From: Arcticibacter pallidicorallinus
GTDB taxonomy: Bacteria > Bacteroidota > Bacteroidia > Sphingobacteriales > Sphingobacteriaceae
Assembly: GCF_003002875.1 (NCBI RefSeq)
Contig: NZ_PVTH01000002.1
Coordinates: 310,001-374,000, forward strand
Reading direction: 5' to 3'
DNA: 64,000 nt
This document shows positions 34,287 to 42,259 of this stretch, in pieces. The notes under the pieces are model-generated. The model was not told the origin of the DNA. It saw only the letters and a program-made list of their open reading frames with translations, and searched no databases. Positions within the stretch are counted from its first letter, which is position 1. The number at the start of each line of letters is the position of its first letter. The position numbers and the translations under genes were made by a program.

Positions 34287-36056
34287 ATGAACAACCCCAT
34301 GCACTTCAGAAAAGATATCCAGGGCCTTCGTGCATTAGCTGTCATCGTCGTAATTATCTTTCATCTCGGATTTCTGCCCAATGGATATCTCGGCGTCGAT
34401 GTATTTTTTGTTATCAGTGGTTTTCTGATTATAGGGATTATCAACAAGGACTTCATTAACGATACTTATTCTATCAAAGATTTTTATGTCAGGAGATTCA
34501 GGCGAATTATCCCGCTGGTTTTAATAACAGCTCTCGTGGCATTGGTCCTGGGCAGCTATTTTATGCTTCCGGACGACCTCGAAAACCTAAGTCAGTCTAT
34601 AATTGCAACTAACTTCTTCAGTAACAATGTTCTCCAGCTCATAACTGTGCGAAATTATTGGGATGTCATGAATGAATATAAACCACTGATGCATACATGG
34701 AGCCTGGGAGTTGAAGAACAGTTTTATATAGTCATCCCTTTCCTGTTTCTATTTTCAAATAAGAAAAACAATAAGATTTTTGCAATCATTATGATCGCCA
34801 CGTTAGCCTCCGCGCTGACCTACATTTTCTACAATGACGAGTCCGTCAAATTTTATATGCTTCCTATGCGATTTTTCGAGATCTCAATAGGGGGACTCGC
34901 CGCATTAAAAATACGCGAGATCAAGAGTAATGCCTACCTGTCGGGCATTTCATTTCTGGTTTTGATAGTGCTCCTCTTCTTTGATTTTGGATTAACGGGC
35001 GAACTGGAAACAATCATCGCTGTTATCGCTACCGTGCTGCTCATCGCAACTAACAAATCAAGCTTCAAGATAAATCAGTTGCTGGAGAACCGCATCGCCG
35101 TATACATCGGAACAATTAGCTTCAGTCTCTATATGTGGCATCAGGTGATACTCGCATTTTACCGTTATGCGATATCGCAGGAATTCAGTCTGTACACCTC
35201 ATTACTGCTAGGTCTAACTATGCTTGCTGTGGCGATTCTATCTTATCATTTCATCGAAGACTATTTTCGAAGACCTCAGAATATATCTACAAAGAAGCTT
35301 CTTATGATATGTTCATTCTTGTTCCTGGGTCTAAATGCGGCCTCTTTTTATATCTACTTTAAAGCTGGAGTAATAAGAGATGTTCCGGAACTGAAAATTT
35401 CCGCTGCACACGTTGAAAGAGGGATGCACGCAAAATACAACTCGAAAATCAGGGAACTGACGGGCGACTTTACTGCATCGGAAAAAATTAATGTGCTTCT
35501 AATAGGCAACAGCTTTGCTCGTGACTGGGCAAATGTATTGCTGGAATCAGAGTTTAGGGATCAGATCAACATCTTTTACAGTGAATTTCCTTTTGAAACG
35601 AAAAATTTGCAGCATAACCTCGATATGGCGGATGTCATCTTTTTCTCCCCTTTTTATAAAGCCGAATATATCCCGGTCGCCACGAAATTTAAGATAGATG
35701 AGAAAAAGCTGTGGATAGTAGGAACAAAGAATTTCGGCCCCAATAACGGGCTTTTATATAACCAGAAGAGGAGTCAAGGTAATTGCGACCTAAGAGCAAA
35801 TGTAAGCGACTATGCACTTAATGAAAACCGGGAGCTCATAGAAGAGTGGGGAGACCGCTATATAGACTTGCTGTCTTATGTCGTAGACACAGCCAATAAA
35901 GTGCCTGTATTCACTCAAAATTGCGAGTTTATAAGTCAGGACACCCGTCACTTCACACGTTCCGGCGCCAGGTTTTTTGCCAACAAGGTCAATCTCGCCC
36001 AATATCTTAATGTACCGAGAACCCCTCATACTAACCTTCATGCCGCCGCCGAATAA
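34287..36056 (+). CDS. OafA-type acyltransferase with SGNH-like C-terminal domain
   Basis: 589 residues. N-terminal acyltransferase-3 membrane domain, about eleven segments, beginning RKDIQGLRALAVIVVIIFHL (the active-site His is in this block) and FFVISGFLI, RRFRRIIPL. The C-terminal ~200 residues look like a reduced SGNH domain: block I LLIGNSFARDW with a nucleophile-type Ser, and DTRHFTRSGARFFA at the end as Asp-His block. Such fusions O-acetylate exported polysaccharides. Likely decorates the EPS made upstream. The last codons form one arm of a long inverted repeat. Confidence 0.88.
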   Translation: MNNPMHFRKDIQGLRALAVIVVIIFHLGFLPNGYLGVDVFFVISGFLIIGIINKDFINDTYSIKDFYVRRFRRIIPLVLITALVALVLGSYFMLPDDLENLSQSIIATNFFSNNVLQLITVRNYWDVMNEYKPLMHTWSLGVEEQFYIVIPFLFLFSNKKNNKIFAIIMIATLASALTYIFYNDESVKFYMLPMRFFEISIGGLAALKIREIKSNAYLSGISFLVLIVLLFFDFGLTGELETIIAVIATVLLIATNKSSFKINQLLENRIAVYIGTISFSLYMWHQVILAFYRYAISQEFSLYTSLLLGLTMLAVAILSYHFIEDYFRRPQNISTKKLLMICSFLFLGLNAASFYIYFKAGVIRDVPELKISAAHVERGMHAKYNSKIRELTGDFTASEKINVLLIGNSFARDWANVLLESEFRDQINIFYSEFPFETKNLQHNLDMADVIFFSPFYKAEYIPVATKFKIDEKKLWIVGTKNFGPNNGLLYNQKRSQGNCDLRANVSDYALNENRELIEEWGDRYIDLLSYVVDTANKVPVFTQNCEFISQDTRHFTRSGARFFANKVNLAQYLNVPRTPHTNLHAAAE

Positions 36057-36083
36057 GCGGAGGCATGAAGGTTAGTATGAGGG
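36023..36083. terminator. Long perfect hairpin between convergent genes
   Basis: Left arm 36023-36044 and right arm 36062-36083 are perfectly complementary over 22 bases; a further CCGC/GCGG pair lies inside. The left arm is coding (last residues of the acyltransferase) and the stop codon is in the loop. Just beyond lies the stop of the SulP gene, so it acts for both directions. Confidence 0.75.
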
Positions 36084-36084
36084 T

Positions 36085-37620
36085 CTACTTGTCCGACGCT
36101 ACATGATACGTCGGGTCTTCCAAAATATTAACCACGATTACACCTTCAGCATTCTTGAGGAGTAGACGGCAATCCTCACTAAGATGCCTGAGATGGAGTT
36201 TTTTATTTACTTTCTGATAACGTTCCGTTAACTTATTAAGCGCTTCGATTCCCGACATATCAGCGACCCGGCTGTCTCTAAAATCAATAACGACTTCAGA
36301 GGGGTCGTTCAAAACGTCAAATTTTTCAGTGAAAGTTGTCGCCGATCCAAAGAAAAGGGGGCCATATATTTCATAATGTTTGACACCTTTTTCGTCAATA
36401 TATTTCCTCGCCCTGATACGGATCGCGCTGTCCCAGGCGAAAACGAGTGCTGATATGATAACTCCAATCAATACAGCAAGTGCAAGATTATGAAGCCAGA
36501 CAGTAATAATCGCTACCAGGGCCATTACCAACACATCCTGCCTGGGCATTTTGTTAAGGATTTTAAAGCTGGTCCACTCAAAGGTACCTATTGCTACCAT
36601 AATCATTACACCTGTAAGAGCCGCCATCGGCACCCGCTCTATAACCGGTGCTCCCACCAGAATAATGATCAGAATAGTAAACGCAGCAATAATGCCCGAA
36701 AGTCTCGCACGTGCTCCTGCAGACAGGTTAACCAACGTCTGTGCAATCATTGGACAGCCCCCCATCCCCGTAAAAAATCCGTTCAATATATTGGCGCCTC
36801 CCTGAGCTATACACTCCCTGTTTCCACTCCCTTTGGTGCCCGTAATCTCATCAACGAGATTCAAAGTAAGTAACCCTTCTGTCAGGCCGACCCCGGCCAT
36901 AATCAGCGCATAGGGAAATACGACCTGTAAGGCATCCCAGGAAACAGGGATGTTAGGAATATGAAAAGGAGGAAATCCCCCGCTAACCGAAGCAATATCC
37001 TTCACTGTCTTTGTGTCAATATTCAGCATGAAGACAAACAGGGATACAATGACGATCGCCACCAGAGAAGGAGGGATCGTTTTAGAAAGTCTGGGCCAAA
37101 GAAAAACTATCCCTATCGTTAGAGCTACGAGGCCGGCCATGATATAAAGGGGATTGCCGCTTAGCCATGCTGCCTCTCCGTTTGTAACGGTCTGAAATTG
37201 CTCCAGCTGCGCCATGAATATAACAACGGCAAGTCCATTTACGAACCCGAACATCACCGGCTGGGGTACCAACCGTATAAATTTTCCCAGCTTAAAAAGT
37301 CCGACCAGTATTTGCAGTACCCCCGCCAGTGCAACTGCAGCGAATACATATTCAATGCCATGCGATTGCATCAGTGCAATGAGCACGATTACTGTCGCTC
37401 CGGCTCCTCCCGAAATCAGACCCGGACGCCCCCCCAATACAGAGGCCACCAATCCCATGATAAAGGCAGCATACAAACCGCTTAAGGGTGGAAAGCCGGC
37501 AAGGATCGCAAAAGACAGTGATTCTGGAATCATAGTCATCGCAACAGTTAGTCCGGCAAGAATTTCAATCTTATAATCAACCTTTTGTGAAAAGTCGAAG
37601 AGACGTAGATAAGGCTTCAT
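36085..37620 (-). CDS. SulP-family anion transporter with STAS domain
   Basis: 511 residues. About ten to twelve membrane segments; SulP signature PESLSFAILAGFPPLSGLYA near residues 32-52 and RPGLISGGAGATVIV. The C-terminal STAS domain (~400-505) contains VVIDFRDSRVADMSGIEALN. Transports sulfate, bicarbonate or another anion; substrate not evident. Single gene, convergent with the acyltransferase gene. Confidence 0.92.
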   Translation of the reverse strand: MKPYLRLFDFSQKVDYKIEILAGLTVAMTMIPESLSFAILAGFPPLSGLYAAFIMGLVASVLGGRPGLISGGAGATVIVLIALMQSHGIEYVFAAVALAGVLQILVGLFKLGKFIRLVPQPVMFGFVNGLAVVIFMAQLEQFQTVTNGEAAWLSGNPLYIMAGLVALTIGIVFLWPRLSKTIPPSLVAIVIVSLFVFMLNIDTKTVKDIASVSGGFPPFHIPNIPVSWDALQVVFPYALIMAGVGLTEGLLTLNLVDEITGTKGSGNRECIAQGGANILNGFFTGMGGCPMIAQTLVNLSAGARARLSGIIAAFTILIIILVGAPVIERVPMAALTGVMIMVAIGTFEWTSFKILNKMPRQDVLVMALVAIITVWLHNLALAVLIGVIISALVFAWDSAIRIRARKYIDEKGVKHYEIYGPLFFGSATTFTEKFDVLNDPSEVVIDFRDSRVADMSGIEALNKLTERYQKVNKKLHLRHLSEDCRLLLKNAEGVIVVNILEDPTYHVASDK

Positions 37621-37929
37621 CCTTAGAGAATAGTTAACGAGTGGAATAATAACCAGGGTAGTAAAGCCGAGCCATCATCATTGAAACAGCAAAGATATTA
37701 AGGTTCTGTTTACCCGCCAAATCAAAACATAAGAATCAGAATCCCTCCTCGGATCCCGCCAGATCTCTGATATTCTCTACCCATGGAATCGCATCGTCTG
37801 TTGGGCGAGTGCATACGTTCAGGAATAAGTTTCCTGAATTGACTATCTTGGGAGTGCATAAAAGCAGCTATAGTGAGAATTAAAAACCCTTCCCATAGCA
37901 ATCAAATGTAGCGGGAGAAAAAAACAGGT
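37621..37929. promoter_or_regulatory. 309-bp divergent region with an 8-bp inverted repeat
   Basis: No gene seen. TTCAGGAA (37818-37825) and TTCCTGAA (37831-37838) form a 21-base inverted repeat about 92 bases before the DUF2157 start, a candidate operator. Another pair, ATCAGA (37735) and TCTGAT (37766), is weaker. A near -7 element TATCTTGG lies just downstream of the first. Confidence 0.35.
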
Positions 37930-39198
37930 ATGAACAATAATGAACTCAAACGCCTCTTGCAGGCCAATATTATCACGGAGGATACCGCTGAAAGGATCAG
38001 AGAATACTACCGCGACAATAAAAGGCAATCAAGATTTACCCTATCGGCTGTTTTTGCCATCTTTGCTTCCGTATTCGTCAGCATGGGCATTATTCTGATC
38101 ATCGCCCATAACTGGGATGAACTACCCAAATTACTGAAGATCGTATTCGCTTTCGTACCCCTCCTGACTGCCCAGTCCTTGTGTCTCTATACTTTAATTC
38201 GAAACCGTGACAGTATTGCCTGGAAAGAAGGTAGCGCCACCTTTCTCTTCTTTTCCCTTGGTGCCTGCATGGCCTTGATCAGTCAGATCTACCATATTCC
38301 GGGCGATCTGGCAGAGTTTGTTTTTACGTGGATGATCTTTTGTCTCCCCGCGATTTATATCATGAATTCTTCGGTTTTGTCGATATTGTACCTTGCCGGC
38401 ATTACCTGGTACGCTGCCGAAACCGGCTATTGGTCCAGTACTTCAGGATCTGCACTATGGTATTGGCTATTACTAATACTCGCTATTCCTCATTATTACC
38501 TTTTGCTCCATAAACACCCAGAAAGCAATTTTACTATTTACCACAACTGGGTGGTTCCGCTTTCTGTCACAGCTGTTTTAGGAACTTTGTCTGCTTCCTT
38601 TCCCGAGCTGATGTACGTCGCTTATATGAGCCTTTTTGGGGTGTTTTATCTTGGCGGACAATCGTCATTTTTCTCTTCCTCTAAGCGACGAAATAACGGC
38701 TACCTCATATTGGGAGCCCTCGGCACGGTATCGTTGCTCTTATCGCTCAGCTTTGAATGGTTTTGGAAAAAGCTACCTGCCAAAGATTTTGATTTATCTT
38801 CCTTATTGATTAGCCAGGAGTTCTTATTCGCACTGGTTCTTTCGTGCGTGGCTCTCCTGTTTTTGTACCAGTCCAACAGGCTAAAAATACAGCGCATCAA
38901 GCCTCTCGATGGTATCTTTTTGGTCTTCATTGTGGTGTTTATGATAGGGGCATACTCCATGATATCCATGATCCTTATCAATATCATACTCTTGCTCATT
39001 GGTATGATGACGATCTGGGAGGGCGTCCGTTCCGATCATTTGGGCATACTTAATTATGGCGTGTTAATCATCGCCGCGCTTACCTTATGCAGATTCTTCG
39101 ATACAGACCTCAGTTTTGTTATCAGGGGAATGCTTTTTATAGTAGTTGGTGCAGCAATATTTATTTTAAATACATGGATGCTCAAAAAAAGAATATAA
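37930..39198 (+). CDS. DUF2157 membrane protein
   Basis: 422 residues. Cytoplasmic start (NNELKRLLQANIITEDTAER) followed by roughly twelve hydrophobic segments, with VSMGIILIIAHNWDELP typical of DUF2157. The family has no established role. It overlaps the next gene by 25 bp; the DUF2157 and GDYXXLXY genes occur together in many bacteria, which suggests one complex in the inner membrane. Confidence 0.82.
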   Translation: MNNNELKRLLQANIITEDTAERIREYYRDNKRQSRFTLSAVFAIFASVFVSMGIILIIAHNWDELPKLLKIVFAFVPLLTAQSLCLYTLIRNRDSIAWKEGSATFLFFSLGACMALISQIYHIPGDLAEFVFTWMIFCLPAIYIMNSSVLSILYLAGITWYAAETGYWSSTSGSALWYWLLLILAIPHYYLLLHKHPESNFTIYHNWVVPLSVTAVLGTLSASFPELMYVAYMSLFGVFYLGGQSSFFSSSKRRNNGYLILGALGTVSLLLSLSFEWFWKKLPAKDFDLSSLLISQEFLFALVLSCVALLFLYQSNRLKIQRIKPLDGIFLVFIVVFMIGAYSMISMILINIILLLIGMMTIWEGVRSDHLGILNYGVLIIAALTLCRFFDTDLSFVIRGMLFIVVGAAIFILNTWMLKKRI

Positions 39199-39758
39199 AG
39201 AAGTGGGTTATTCCGGCCTTTATCCTGCTTTGTCTGGCTCAACTCGTTCTTCCGATAAAGATGGTGGCTGATCGTGAAGCGGTAGTGTTAAAAGGAAAGG
39301 CTTTTCGCTTTAAAGTTGCGCCTCTTGATCCAAACGACCCGTTTCGCGGAAAATATATCACACTTCGATACGAAGCAGATAGTGTAAAAGTCAAAAATGT
39401 GAATGAATGGGTGAGAAATTCAAAGATATATGCTTTGCTTGATACTGATTTACAGGGCTACGCTTTCGTAAGGGGCATATCGGCCAGCCGGCCTGATGAT
39501 CAGTTAGACTACGTGGAAGCTTTCGTCACCGTAATGAACCTAGAGGATAAAAATACGCTGCATATAACTTATCCGTTCAACCGTTTCTACATGGAGGAAA
39601 CCAAGGCTATGAAGGCTGAAAAGATGTTTCTTGAATCGCTACGGAGCCCTCGAAGTAATGTTTTTGCGGAGATCTATGTCCGGGACGGAAAGGCAGTGAT
39701 AAACGATGTAGTTATTAACGGACAATCGGTAAGAGACATTTCGATAAACCTGAAATAG
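39174..39758 (+). CDS. GDYXXLXY-domain protein
   Basis: 194 residues from ATG 39174, overlapping the DUF2157 gene by 25 bp. One N-terminal membrane segment (WVIPAFILLCLAQLVLPI), then an extracytoplasmic domain with the signature FRGKYITLRYE (usual form GDYxxLxY, here GKY). Partner of the DUF2157 protein; function unknown. Confidence 0.78.
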   Translation: MDAQKKNIKKWVIPAFILLCLAQLVLPIKMVADREAVVLKGKAFRFKVAPLDPNDPFRGKYITLRYEADSVKVKNVNEWVRNSKIYALLDTDLQGYAFVRGISASRPDDQLDYVEAFVTVMNLEDKNTLHITYPFNRFYMEETKAMKAEKMFLESLRSPRSNVFAEIYVRDGKAVINDVVINGQSVRDISINLK

Positions 39759-39894
39759 CGTATCCCGGTACATTAAAACAGCATTTCTGCCAGTGAAATA
39801 AAACTTTACAAATCGGCTATTTATTTGGACTTAAATTGTGAAAGCCATCTTAGATAAATACGCTTAGTTTTATTTCGTCGAAATACTGCCGTTT

Positions 39895-40395
39895 ATGCTA
39901 TACTCACTCATTTATTTCAGTACATGTACCAGTCTCATGAGACCAGAGGATCTGAAGCTGCTGTCAAAGCAATCGGCCAGGTTCAATACGGAAAACGATC
40001 TCACCGGAATGCTGGTTTATGTCGAAGGACGATCCGTCAAGTATACTGAAGGACGGTTTATGCAGATTCTGGAAGGCTCTCGATTTATGGTTCAGAGGGT
40101 GTTCTCAAAGATAAAAGAAGATTGCAGGCATCACCAGATTGTTGTATTGAAGGAACAGGCTATCAAAAGACGCGAGTTCAGAGCGTGGAGCCTGGGTTTT
40201 GAAATACTGGATCTTGATAAAGACCGTAGGTTGCAAGAGTTTTTTCAACTCGATTCGCACATCTTAAAAAGTGAGGAGTTTAAAGCTACTAATGTTCCCC
40301 TTATCTTCCTGAAGAGCTTTTATAAATCGCTGTTCAATATTCCCGAAGTTGAAACAGAAACCAGTGAACTGAGGGGCTTCGTGCAAGCCCACTGA
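39895..40395 (+). CDS. BLUF-domain (blue-light FAD sensor) protein
   Basis: 166 residues, one BLUF domain and a short C-terminal helical tail, no enzymatic output. Features: LIYFS with Tyr7, NDLTGMLVY, Gln57 in FMQILEG, and AWSLGF with Trp98. Tyr7 and Gln57 are the photocycle pair. The Met found at the place of residue 100 in most BLUF proteins is Leu here. The loop before Gln57 (EGRSVKYTEG) is longer than usual. Short BLUF proteins act through a protein partner; none is obvious nearby. Confidence 0.85.
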   Translation: MLYSLIYFSTCTSLMRPEDLKLLSKQSARFNTENDLTGMLVYVEGRSVKYTEGRFMQILEGSRFMVQRVFSKIKEDCRHHQIVVLKEQAIKRREFRAWSLGFEILDLDKDRRLQEFFQLDSHILKSEEFKATNVPLIFLKSFYKSLFNIPEVETETSELRGFVQAH

Positions 40396-40400
40396 TACGC

Positions 40401-40652
40401 TTAATGACCTAGCAGAGAATTTAGTCGCATGGCTATTGCTTGCAGAAGGCCGGCGCTCAGCTGTTTGCTCTTGTTTATCTGTTCATGGCTTACAAGTGCC
40501 CTGTAGTTGCGTTCCTCATCAGGTTCAAAAATAACTGGTATACCATCAATGTTAATTTCTATCTTATGGAGGTATCCCATAATGTGCAGTCGACCTTCAT
40601 ACTCAAGATCCTTACCCAGATAAGAGACAGGGATTAAAAAAGGTTCATCCAT
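40401..40652 (-). CDS. Small hypothetical protein, 83 residues
   Basis: Start taken at ATG 40652 (MDEPFLIPVSYLGKDLEYEG); a longer frame to 40790 would overlap the divergent DUF2490 gene and has poor composition. Soluble, beta-rich first half (LHKIEINIDGIPVIFEPDEE) and a helical end. Convergent with the BLUF gene, 5 bp apart. I do not recognise a named family. Confidence 0.6.
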   Translation of the reverse strand: MDEPFLIPVSYLGKDLEYEGRLHIMGYLHKIEINIDGIPVIFEPDEERNYRALVSHEQINKSKQLSAGLLQAIAMRLNSLLGH

Positions 40653-40724
40653 ATTAACATTATTTTTACTTTCAATAGCTTGCCGAAAATAGAGTATAAA
40701 ATATGAAATATCTAATTTCACGGC

Positions 40725-41432
40725 ATGAATTTCAAACTCATTACGCTCGCTCTGACTTTTTTGATGATTCCCCTGATTTCGATTGCCCAAATGCAGGAGA
40801 ACTCAGGCTGGGCTGCCTGGTTCAATAGTTACAGGGTGTCTGATAAAGTGGGTATCCATTTTGACGGCCAGTTAAGAACCTCTGATGATTTTGAATCCAT
40901 TAAAAACGTCCTGATCAGACCCGGCGTCACCTGGTTCTTTGATGATACAAAGAATGCTACGGCCGGCTATGCCCTTATCCGGACTTACCAGAAATTGGAC
41001 GGCATTTCAGATGCAGACCTGACCGAGCACCGTATATGGCAGCAGTTTATATACCATCAGAAAGTAAGCCGTGCAAGCCTTACGCACCGCTTCCGACTCG
41101 AGCAGCGATTTATAGGCCAGCTCAGCGAGGATATCTTCTCACAGCGTCTTAGATATTTCTTAAGAGCGCAGATTCCTCTGAAAAATACCGACAACGCTCC
41201 GTTCTCCAGGGGAGCGTTCGTAGCGTTGCAGAACGAAGTATTCCTTCATTTACAAAATAGGGATAAACTTAACGGATATCTATTTGACCAGAACCGTGCG
41301 TATGTTGCAGCGGGTTACAGATTCAGCCCGGCTGTTGACCTCGAAGCTGGTTATCTAAATCAAGGAAGCAAAGGCAGACATAGAAGCGTTATAAATAACG
41401 CTGTTCAACTGGCAGTTTATACGAGGTTTTAA
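40725..41432 (+). CDS. DUF2490 outer-membrane beta-barrel protein
   Basis: 235 residues, signal peptide (~1-21, ending ISIAQ), then beta-strand pattern with aromatic girdles (SGWAAWFNSYRVSDKVGIHF, WFFDDTKNATAGYALIRTYQ) and C-terminal ...AVYTRF with terminal Phe. Matches the DUF2490 family, presumed outer-membrane barrels of Bacteroidota. Role unknown. Confidence 0.85.
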   Translation: MNFKLITLALTFLMIPLISIAQMQENSGWAAWFNSYRVSDKVGIHFDGQLRTSDDFESIKNVLIRPGVTWFFDDTKNATAGYALIRTYQKLDGISDADLTEHRIWQQFIYHQKVSRASLTHRFRLEQRFIGQLSEDIFSQRLRYFLRAQIPLKNTDNAPFSRGAFVALQNEVFLHLQNRDKLNGYLFDQNRAYVAAGYRFSPAVDLEAGYLNQGSKGRHRSVINNAVQLAVYTRF

Positions 41433-41492
41433 TACATCCCGCTTCATTATCGTAAATTCGCCCCCTTTCACCACGAGAACTTTATCCCGATA

Positions 41493-42176
41493 ATGATCCG
41501 TCACGACGTAAAAGAAGAAACCCTAACTTTGTCAGGCCAATGGGCATTAGCATGGCAAAGTGCGCTGTTCAGACAGCGGCTGTTGGTAGCGATTGGCATC
41601 TTGCTCTGTCTCACACCCATCTTTCCGTTATTTTATCAATATATCGAAAAGAGGGAGGGTCAGGTCTATGACGATATTCTGCTTCAGATTATTCCTTCCA
41701 TCGATGTCTCTATTCCTATTTTTATGATTACTTGGGGAATGGCGTTGTTTACGCTTTCCAGAGTAATCAAAGTGCCCGGGATCTTCTTGAGCTTGTTATA
41801 TGGCATCATCGTTTTGAATATATCCAGATTCATATCGATATCCCTTGTTCCCCTTGATCCTCCAGCAGGCCTGATCGATATTTGGGATCCCATAACAGAT
41901 ATGTTTTACGGTGAAACCTATGTGACGAAAGACCTGTTCTACTCTGGACATACGGCAACCCAGTTCCTTTTCTTTCTTTTTCTTAAAAAGAAATCAGACA
42001 AAGCGCTTGCCCTTATTTCAACTATCCTTATGGGTCTGTTGGTTATGGTGCAGCATGTCCATTATACTGTTGACGTGGTTTTTGCTCCGCCGCTGACCTA
42101 TTTGTGTTATCTGGTTGCCACCAGATTAAGTAGAATAGAGCCTTTCACCGACAAAAATCGGCCCTTTACCGAATAG
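41493..42176 (+). CDS. PAP2_C / sphingomyelin-synthase-like membrane enzyme
   Basis: 227 residues with about six membrane segments. Active-site motifs: DLFYSGHTAT with His153, and HVHYTVDVVF with His190 and Asp194. The spacing and wording match the D3 (YSGHT) and D4 (HYTxD) motifs of sphingomyelin synthases, which move a phospho-headgroup to ceramide through a phospho-histidine. The ordinary PAP2 lipid phosphatase signature with KxxxxxxRP is not seen. Sphingobacteria make ceramide phospholipids, so a headgroup transferase role is reasonable; this is inference. Confidence 0.75.
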   Translation: MIRHDVKEETLTLSGQWALAWQSALFRQRLLVAIGILLCLTPIFPLFYQYIEKREGQVYDDILLQIIPSIDVSIPIFMITWGMALFTLSRVIKVPGIFLSLLYGIIVLNISRFISISLVPLDPPAGLIDIWDPITDMFYGETYVTKDLFYSGHTATQFLFFLFLKKKSDKALALISTILMGLLVMVQHVHYTVDVVFAPPLTYLCYLVATRLSRIEPFTDKNRPFTE

Positions 42177-42200
42177 TTTCTTTTACACACCTATTGGCTC

Positions 42201-42231
42201 TTTGCCAGGAGCGTTTCGTGGGATAGTTTTG
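42201..42231 (+). promoter_or_regulatory. Promoter of the outer-membrane receptor gene
   Basis: TTTG at 42201-42204, 19-base spacer, TAGTTTTG at 42224-42231. Full match to the Bacteroidota consensus in sequence and spacing; the ATG lies at 42260. Confidence 0.7.
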
Positions 42232-42259
42232 ACTAAAGTTTAGAACAAAGAAGACCCCC

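Noticed and set aside
36023-36083. Long inverted repeat as end of a transposable element
   Set aside because: Only one hairpin with a 17-base loop, no second copy or transposase nearby; terminator between convergent genes is the simpler reading.
40653-40790. Long N-terminus of the 83-residue protein
   Set aside because: Would cross the start of the divergent DUF2490 gene and consists of Asn/Gln-rich low-quality sequence.
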